From JANNWF01 sp052390415 (GTDB lineage: Bacteria; Pseudomonadota; Gammaproteobacteria; Xanthomonadales; Xanthomonadaceae): a stretch of 18,426 nucleotides of DNA. The position numbers were made by a program, and so were the translations under genes. The stretch lies in assembly GCA_052390415.1 (NCBI GenBank), contig JBQTGY010000099.1, positions 1 through 18,426 on the forward strand, given 5' to 3'. Under the pieces are notes generated by a model. It did no database searches. It saw only the letters and a program-made list of their open reading frames with translations, and was not told where the DNA came from. Below, in pieces: positions 13,604 through 18,426 of the stretch. Each line of letters starts with the position of its first letter. Within the stretch, counting starts at the first letter, position 1.

Positions 13604-15253
13604 ATGAGCAGCGAGCCGCCAACCCCTGTCGCCACTCCGGGGCCCTGGTCGCCACTTTCCCAGCCAACGTTTCGATCGATGTGGCTGGCAATCCTGGTCA
13701 GCAGCATCGGCACCTGGATCCACGACGTCGCCGCGGCCTGGGTGATGGCCGAGAAGACCGGATCGCCCTTGATGGTCGCAGCGGTGCAGACCGCGACCAC
13801 GCTCCCGGTCGTGCTGCTGGCCATCTTCGCCGGCACGCTGGCCGACATCGTCGACCGACGTCGATACCTGATCCTTGCACAGCTGTGGATGCTGCTGGTC
13901 GCCAGCGCGCTGGCCCTGCTGGCGCATCTCGACATGCTGGGCCCGTGGGCGCTGATCGCGCTCACCTTTGCGCTTGGCGTGGGCGCCGCCATGGCCATGC
14001 CGGCGCAGCAGGCGACGACGCCCGAGCTGGTGCCACGATCAATGCTTGGGTCGGCAGTGGCGCTGGGCTCGTTGAGCATGAACATCGCCCGCGCCACCGG
14101 CCCGGCCATCGGCGGTCTCATCGTGGCCCGTGCCGGTGTGGAATGGGCATTTGCCGTCAACGCGCTGAGCTTCCTCGGCGTCACCCTCGTGTTGATCCGT
14201 TGGCGACGCGAGCCATCGAAGTCGCGCTTGCCGCCCGAGACCTTTGGCATTGCCTTGCGCGCGGGCCTGCGCTACGCCACGCACGACCCTGTGTTCAAGT
14301 CGGTGCTGATCAAGGCGGCCAGCTTTTTCATTTTCGCCAGCGCGTTGACGGCGCTGCTCCCGATCGTGGTCAAGCAGGAACTGCAGGCCAGCGCCGGCAC
14401 CTACGGCCTGCTGCTTGGCTGCATCGGCCTCGGTGCGATCAGCGGTGCGGTGCTGTTGCCGCGCCTGCGTGCGCGGATCGATCCTGACCGGCTGGTACTG
14501 ATCGCGACGCTGGCCTACGCCGCGTGCGTGGTCGCGCTGGCCCTGGTGCGCGACATCACGGCGCTCTACCTGGTGTCGCTGGTCAACGGACTGGCCTGGA
14601 TCAGCGTGCTGACCTCGCTGCAGATCGCCGCGCAATCCTCGGTGCCCGGCTGGGTGCGGGCGCGCGCCCTGTCTCTCTACATCGTCGTCTTCTCCGCGGG
14701 CATGGCGGCCGGCAGCCTGGGCTGGGGCGCGCTGGCACAGCAGACCAGCACGGCAGTCGCGCTGCTTGCGGCGGCCGCAGGCACCGTATTGGCCGCGCTG
14801 TTTGGGCTGCGTTTCCGCCTCGGCGAAGCGGCACGGGTCAATGCCACGCCGTCGGCACATTGGCCAGAGCCGGTGCTGGTCGAAGGCATCGTCGGTGACC
14901 GTGGTCCGGTGCTCGTCACCATCGAGTATCGGGTGAGGCTCGACCAGCGCCAGCGGTTCCTTGACCTGATGCAACACCTCGGCCGCCACCGCCGCCGCGA
15001 CGGCGCGGTGCAGTGGGGCGTGGTCGAGGACACGACGGAAACCGGGACCTATCTCGAGTTCTTTCTCGACAGCTCGTGGATCGAACATCTGCGTCTGCAC
15101 GAGCGTGTGACCGAGGACGCGCGCGAACTGCAGGAACAGATTCGAAGCCTGCTCCACGACCCGCTGGTTCGCCCGAAAGTACGCCACTTCGTCGGAGGCA
15201 GCCCTTCGGCATCGTTACTTCAGCCGAACGATGCAGGTGAGGAACCGAGGTGA
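13604..15253 (+). CDS. MFS_3-type efflux transporter with C-terminal soluble domain
   Basis: The ATG at 13604 has GGAGG 7 bases upstream, giving 549 residues. The much longer in-frame extension is a shadow of the amidohydrolase. Roughly twelve membrane segments fill residues 25-410: FRSMWLAILVSSIGTWIHDVAAAWVM, the loop motif GTLADIVDRRR, and ALGVGAAMAMPAQQATTPELVP. This is the pattern of the MFS_3 (PF05977, EntS-like) family. From about residue 436 a soluble domain follows (TIEYRVRLDQRQRFLDLM, then RRRDGAVQWGVVEDTTE and YLEFFLDSSWIEHLRLHER), also standard for the family. Members export siderophores, drugs or metabolites from the cytoplasm. It is probably co-transcribed with the amidohydrolase 40 bases upstream. 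The substrate is unknown; an aromatic or amide compound would fit the neighbourhood. Confidence 0.92.
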   Translation: MSSEPPTPVATPGPWSPLSQPTFRSMWLAILVSSIGTWIHDVAAAWVMAEKTGSPLMVAAVQTATTLPVVLLAIFAGTLADIVDRRRYLILAQLWMLLVASALALLAHLDMLGPWALIALTFALGVGAAMAMPAQQATTPELVPRSMLGSAVALGSLSMNIARATGPAIGGLIVARAGVEWAFAVNALSFLGVTLVLIRWRREPSKSRLPPETFGIALRAGLRYATHDPVFKSVLIKAASFFIFASALTALLPIVVKQELQASAGTYGLLLGCIGLGAISGAVLLPRLRARIDPDRLVLIATLAYAACVVALALVRDITALYLVSLVNGLAWISVLTSLQIAAQSSVPGWVRARALSLYIVVFSAGMAAGSLGWGALAQQTSTAVALLAAAAGTVLAALFGLRFRLGEAARVNATPSAHWPEPVLVEGIVGDRGPVLVTIEYRVRLDQRQRFLDLMQHLGRHRRRDGAVQWGVVEDTTETGTYLEFFLDSSWIEHLRLHERVTEDARELQEQIRSLLHDPLVRPKVRHFVGGSPSASLLQPNDAGEEPR

Positions 15254-15513
15254 ACGCGACGTGCTGATCGGCCTCGCACCGCGCTTCGCCATCGGTTGCG
15301 CCCAGGACGAGCCTGGCATGCTGTCGCCTGCGCCGCCTCGCGTTCAAGGAGCACGGATCGTCGTGGCGACCTGCTGCGACTTCCTCGCGGGGGACGCGCA
15401 GCTCGGGCGATCGTGGGAGTCGAGGTGCGAGTACCGACTCGTCACGGAGCTTCATCCGGCCCAGGGCGACGGATTGCAGAAATCTCGATCCCTGTGAGAG
15501 CGATAGGCGCGCT

Positions 15514-16605
15514 TCACAGCAGCCACGTTACGCTGAGTGTTCCGAACTCGGCTCCCTGCTGCTGTCCCTCGAACGCATGGGTGGAATGGGTTGCTGCAAG
15601 ACTCAGCGCGAGTCGACCCCGGCGGAGGGACGCTCCCACCGTGGCGCTGCCGACCAGGGGCTTCGAGTCGACAGACCGGCTGTCGCGGAAGACAGTACCG
15701 TCAAGCGGCAGGTAGTGGGCGACTGCGTGGCCGCTGAATCCGCCGAAGTACGAGACCGACCAGCCGTCGACGGGGCCGACCCCGACCGCGGACGCCGCGC
15801 TCAGACCTTCGCGCAGCGAGTTGCCGCCGAAGGCCTGCACCAGGTTCCAGCCCACCTCGCCGTACATGCCCAAACCGGCGCCCGTGAAGTAAGTGCCGAG
15901 CCCGAGATGGCCGACGGGAATCAGCCGCCACTGAGCCGATTCACCGACCGTGCCCTGCTTCCACAGGTAGGCGGAAGTAAGTCCGACGTTGAACACCGGC
16001 TCGTCGGGCAGTTGGGTATCCCAACCCATGGGTTCATCGGCGCCGATCAGTCGGTGCACGCCACGCTGCACCTGCTCGGCGCGTGAGGCCTCGCCGACCG
16101 CACCCAGCTTGAGTTCCCAGGCGTGCGACCATCGCTCCGAGCGGGCGTACAGCACGCTGTCCACGTGCAGCAGGCCAGCGTAGGGCTGATCATCGTGCGG
16201 TGGATCGACCAGCTTGATGTCGTTCGGGGTGTGGATCTCCTGCACCAGGGACCACGACGCGTAGGTGCGATAGCCGTCATCGCCGATGAAGGGCAGGAAG
16301 TCCAATAGCCGGCCCCATCGGCGAACTGCCGAGTCGGCGTCGTACGTATCCAGATCGGCCGACACCCAGCTCGCGCCGAAGCCATTGCTGTAGCTGTTGT
16401 CGGAGCCCGTGAGCACGTCGTTCTCGAACGTGAACGTGACGGCTTCCTGGGCACCGGCGGGCGCTACGGATCCGACGACACACAGGGCCAGGAGCACGCG
16501 CCACGGCATGCGCAAGCGCTTGGGCTGCGCCGGCAGTGGGGCAACGCGCGGCCCGGTCAGCACGTGGCGCACGCCTGGTGCGCCGTGATGCAGGAGACCG
16601 TCCAT
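15514..16605 (-). CDS. Lipid A deacylase LpxR family outer-membrane protein
   Basis: The protein has 363 residues from the ATG at 16605, which has GGGGGAG 9 bases upstream and lies 5 bases beyond the GST stop. An internal ATG at 16509 would give a neater signal peptide (MPWRVLLALCVVGSVAPAGAQ) but has no ribosome site. The DUF2219/LpxR signature is clear: TFTFENDVLTGSDNSYSNGF with the catalytic-type Asn-Asp pair at 62-63, DDQPYAGLLHVDSVLYAR, and AEQVQRGVHRLIG followed by GWDTQLPDEPVFNVGL. The VHRLIG histidine likely corresponds to the active-site His of Salmonella LpxR. The rest alternates polar and apolar residues as a 12-stranded barrel would, ending in LSVTWLL. LpxR removes the 3'-acyloxyacyl chain of lipid A. 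It follows GST in a probable two-gene unit. Confidence 0.9.
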   Translation of the reverse strand: MDGLLHHGAPGVRHVLTGPRVAPLPAQPKRLRMPWRVLLALCVVGSVAPAGAQEAVTFTFENDVLTGSDNSYSNGFGASWVSADLDTYDADSAVRRWGRLLDFLPFIGDDGYRTYASWSLVQEIHTPNDIKLVDPPHDDQPYAGLLHVDSVLYARSERWSHAWELKLGAVGEASRAEQVQRGVHRLIGADEPMGWDTQLPDEPVFNVGLTSAYLWKQGTVGESAQWRLIPVGHLGLGTYFTGAGLGMYGEVGWNLVQAFGGNSLREGLSAASAVGVGPVDGWSVSYFGGFSGHAVAHYLPLDGTVFRDSRSVDSKPLVGSATVGASLRRGRLALSLAATHSTHAFEGQQQGAEFGTLSVTWLL

Positions 16606-16610
16606 GACGC

Positions 16611-17234
16611 CTAGCTCCCCCGAGACCCGGAAAGCAGACCCTCGGCGCGCAGGGCCTCGATCACGGCCGGGCGCTCGGCGCAGCGGCGCATGAATGCCTG
16701 CAGAGCCGGCATCGGGCCGAGATCCACGCCGACGTGCGAGGCCCAGTTGCTGACCACGAACAGGTAGGCATCAGCGATGCCGAAATGCTCGCCACCCAGG
16801 AACGGGGCGCCAGCAAGATGCAGTTCGATCAGCTGGTAGCGACGCAACAGATAGGCGCGGTACTCGTCGCGCACGTCCTCCGGTGTGGTGGGCTTGAACA
16901 GCGGGCTGTAGCTCTTGTGCAGCTCCGAGTTCACATAGCCCAGCCAGGACAGCACGCGATAGCGCTCACGGCTGCCGACCGGGGGCAGCAGTGCCGCCTG
17001 CGGCGCCAGGTCGGCGAGGAACTGCGAGATCACCGGTCCTTCGGTCAGCAGTTCTCCGTCGTCCAGCAGCAGCGCGGGCACGTAACCCTTGGGATTGAGC
17101 GCGGTGAAGTTGGCACCGCCGGCACAGCGTTTCGACACGAGATTGACCCGCTCGATTTCGATGGCGATGCCGGCTTCGCGGGCGACGATGTGCGGCGCCA
17201 GCGAACACGCGCCGGGCGAGTAGAACAGTTTCAT
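16611..17234 (-). CDS. Glutathione S-transferase, beta class-like
   Basis: The protein has 207 residues. The ATG at 17234 has AAGGA 6 bases upstream. The thioredoxin-like domain starts MKLFYSPGACSLAPHIVARE with the beta-class Cys10. ALNPKGYVPALLLDDGELLTEGPVISQFLAD carries the cis-Pro (VPAL) and the glutathione-binding E/S pair (EGPVIS). The helical domain includes LLRRYQLIELHLAGAPFLGGEHFGIADAYLFVVSNWA, where the GIADAY capping motif is intact. Beta-class enzymes conjugate or reduce electrophiles with glutathione in the cytoplasm. It is followed 5 bases later by the LpxR-family gene and preceded by the TetR/RND pair across a gap of 133 bases containing two hairpins, so it may have its own promoter. 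Confidence 0.93.
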   Translation of the reverse strand: MKLFYSPGACSLAPHIVAREAGIAIEIERVNLVSKRCAGGANFTALNPKGYVPALLLDDGELLTEGPVISQFLADLAPQAALLPPVGSRERYRVLSWLGYVNSELHKSYSPLFKPTTPEDVRDEYRAYLLRRYQLIELHLAGAPFLGGEHFGIADAYLFVVSNWASHVGVDLGPMPALQAFMRRCAERPAVIEALRAEGLLSGSRGS

Positions 17235-17302
17235 GGAGGGTCCTTAGTGGGCGATCATTAACCTGGCATCGAACGATCTGAACATCCTGTTCATCCGTTC
17301 GA

Positions 17303-17322
17303 GCAGGCCATCCCTGGCCTGC
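17303..17322 (-). other. Second hairpin between TetR and GST genes
   Basis: This is a perfect 8-bp stem, GCAGGCCA with TGGCCTGC, around the loop TCCC. It lies 6 bases beyond the first hairpin in the direction of transcription. No T-run follows. Confidence 0.45.
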
Positions 17323-17328
17323 GCTATC

Positions 17329-17366
17329 AACCCGGCTGCATCTTTCGGATGCAAAGCCGCCGGGTT
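17329..17366 (-). terminator. Composite hairpin directly after the TetR gene
   Basis: The outer stem AACCCGGC (17329-17336) pairs with GCCGGGTT (17359-17366). The inner stem TGCATC/GATGCA encloses TTTCG, with a 5-base bulge on one side. It begins 1 base past the TetR stop, as a terminator would, but lacks a T-run. With the next hairpin it may slow RNA polymerase or protect the mRNA end. Confidence 0.45.
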
Positions 17367-17367
17367 A

Positions 17368-17976
17368 CTAGTGGGGTGCGCGAGCCGGGTCGCGGGTGAG
17401 TTCGACCCAGGATTGCGAGCAGTCGACCGCGTCGGAGCAGGCTGCGCGCCGGTCGATGTCGCTCAGCGATTCTTCGATGTGGCTGCGCACTCGCGCGTCA
17501 AGATCGGGGATGTCCGGCTCCAGGCCGTGCAGACGGCGCCAGAACACGCCTTCTGCGGCGAGCAGGAGGACGTAGCGCGCGATGTCGTCGTCGTCCCAGG
17601 CCCAGTCGCGGAAGCGCCAGGCGTCATGCCTGCGCACGGTGTCCCACACGACGGGCAGCTGGCGCGCCTCGGGCAACAGGCTGGCCGCAAGCGCGCCGAC
17701 CCCGTCCTTGGGATCGAGCGCGCGCCGAACGTGTTGGGTGATGGGATGTTCGGATGAGGGCGAACTGCGTGTGCTCTCCTTCCACGCCCGCAGGTCGTTC
17801 TCGATCAGACCCTCGACCAGCGCCTGCCGGCTCGGCCAGTGGTACAGGATGCCGCCTCGGGTCACCCCACTCAGCCGCGAGAGTCGATCCAGTGTCAGGC
17901 TGCGGGCGCCCTCGCGTTCGACCAGTTCGCGGGCTGCGCGAAGAACGCGGTCGCGGGCATGCGGAGGCCGGCTCAT
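17368..17976 (-). CDS. TetR/AcrR-family transcriptional regulator
   Basis: The start is the ATG at 17976, overlapping the RND pump stop as ATGA, giving 202 residues. Its translation is probably coupled, as no clear ribosome site is visible. The longer in-frame extension is a shadow of the pump gene. The N-terminal TetR helix-turn-helix is standard: RDRVLRAARELVEREGARSLTLD, then RLSRLSGVTRGGILYHWPSR and QALVEGLIENDL. The C-terminal ligand domain (about 65-185) is rich in W and D (DAWRFRDWAWDDDDIARYVLLLAAEG) and resembles no specific regulator I know. Lying directly behind an RND efflux permease, it most likely represses that pump operon and responds to its substrates. Confidence 0.9.
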   Translation of the reverse strand: MSRPPHARDRVLRAARELVEREGARSLTLDRLSRLSGVTRGGILYHWPSRQALVEGLIENDLRAWKESTRSSPSSEHPITQHVRRALDPKDGVGALAASLLPEARQLPVVWDTVRRHDAWRFRDWAWDDDDIARYVLLLAAEGVFWRRLHGLEPDIPDLDARVRSHIEESLSDIDRRAACSDAVDCSQSWVELTRDPARAPH

Positions 17977-18426
17977 GCGAGCACCGGCGCTGCGGCGCCG
18001 ACCTCGGTGTGATCGCCTGCTGGATCGGGTTCGCGACGGACGCGGAACCAGGCGACGTACAGCGCCGGCAGGAAGAAAATCGACAGCACGGTGGCCACGA
18101 TGAGGCCACCCATGATCGCGATCGCCATCGGCCCCCAGAACACGCTGCCGATCAGCGGGATCATCGCCAGCGCCGTCGCCGCCGCGGCCAGCGCGACCGG
18201 TCGCGAACGCTGCACCGCCGCTTCGACCACGGCGCTCCAGCGATCGCGTCCGGCTTCGAGTTCCAGACGGATCTGGTCGACCAGGATCACCGAGTTGCAC
18301 ATGATCATGCCCGACAGAGCGACGACGCCCAGGAGCGCGACGAAGCCCAGCGGCGCCTGGAACATCAGCAAGGCGGCGACCACGCCGATCAGGCCGAGCG
18401 GCCCGGTCAGCAACACCATGGTCATC
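17973..18426 (-). CDS. RND efflux pump permease subunit, C-terminal end (partial)
   Basis: Only the last 150 or so residues lie in the window; the gene continues past the right edge. The visible part is the final membrane block of AcrB-type pumps: LTGPLGLIGVVAALLMFQAP, FVALLGVVALSGMIMCNSVI and LVDQIRLELEAGRDRWSAVV. VQRSRPVALAAAATALAMIPL, FWGPMAIAIMGGLIVATVLSIFFLPALYVAWF and a short cytoplasmic tail of about 25 residues follow. GMIxxNSVILVDQI and RxRPVxLAAxxTxLxMIPL are family hallmarks. These inner-membrane trimers drive drugs or solvents out with protons, together with a periplasmic adaptor and an outer-membrane channel that would lie outside the window. The stop overlaps the TetR start by 4 bases. 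An ATG at 18425 is internal, not the start. Confidence 0.93.
   Translation of the reverse strand, partial: MTMVLLTGPLGLIGVVAALLMFQAPLGFVALLGVVALSGMIMCNSVILVDQIRLELEAGRDRWSAVVEAAVQRSRPVALAAAATALAMIPLIGSVFWGPMAIAIMGGLIVATVLSIFFLPALYVAWFRVRREPDPAGDHTEVGAAAPVLA

Noticed and set aside
15231..15497. 88-codon plus-strand frame after the MFS exporter
   Set aside because: It overlaps the exporter end, has no recognisable domain and has composition like non-coding DNA. The 15254-15513 gap shows no other feature.
1..18426. tRNA, rRNA, CRISPR array or prophage genes
   Set aside because: I looked for tRNA-like cloverleaf ends, regularly spaced short repeats with unique spacers, and phage structural or integrase genes. 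None were seen; the only regular repeat is the coding 150-bp array.

Overview
The window looks like chromosomal DNA of a high-GC gammaproteobacterium, most likely of the order Xanthomonadales/Lysobacterales. The evidence is the GC-rich codon use, a secreted repeat protein ending in an 'IFVNGFE' tail of a type I remember from that order, a FucP-type sugar permease divergent from a LacI repressor with a TGACA-N4-TGTCA operator, and an LpxR-family outer-membrane protein. This is inference from sequence alone; no database search was possible.

Layout. Positions 1-353 hold no gene I can support. Positions 354-706 are a small palindrome-ended element of about 350 bp (MITE-like) packed with hairpins and carrying no transposase. 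Positions 866-3277 encode a secreted protein with 13 near-identical units of about 50 residues. On the minus strand follow two translationally coupled genes, a PEP mutase/isocitrate lyase-superfamily enzyme and an acyl-CoA thioesterase (3391-4952), and then a FucP-type sugar:proton symporter (5187-6503). The symporter is divergent from a LacI regulator (6641-7648), and one operator-like palindrome overlaps both predicted -35 boxes. Positions 7649-8465 hold a decayed coding remnant and unexplained sequence.

From 8466 to 15253 lies the most coherent functional block: pirin and DoxX (minus strand, overlapping ATGA), a divergent LysR regulator, and then on the plus strand an isochorismatase-family hydrolase, a Tat-exported amidohydrolase lipoprotein with a histidine-rich tail, and an MFS_3-type exporter. 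The LysR/DoxX/pirin trio resembles the yhaJ/yqjF/yhaK set of E. coli, which responds to aromatic and quinone-like compounds. I therefore read the block as an electrophile/aromatic-compound response and export locus (inference).

The right end (15514-18426) is all minus strand: the end of an RND efflux pump overlapping a TetR regulator, a double hairpin, then a glutathione S-transferase followed 5 bases later by an LpxR-family lipid A deacylase. These are envelope and xenobiotic-defence functions. Three gene pairs in the window share the same 4-base ATGA stop/start overlap.
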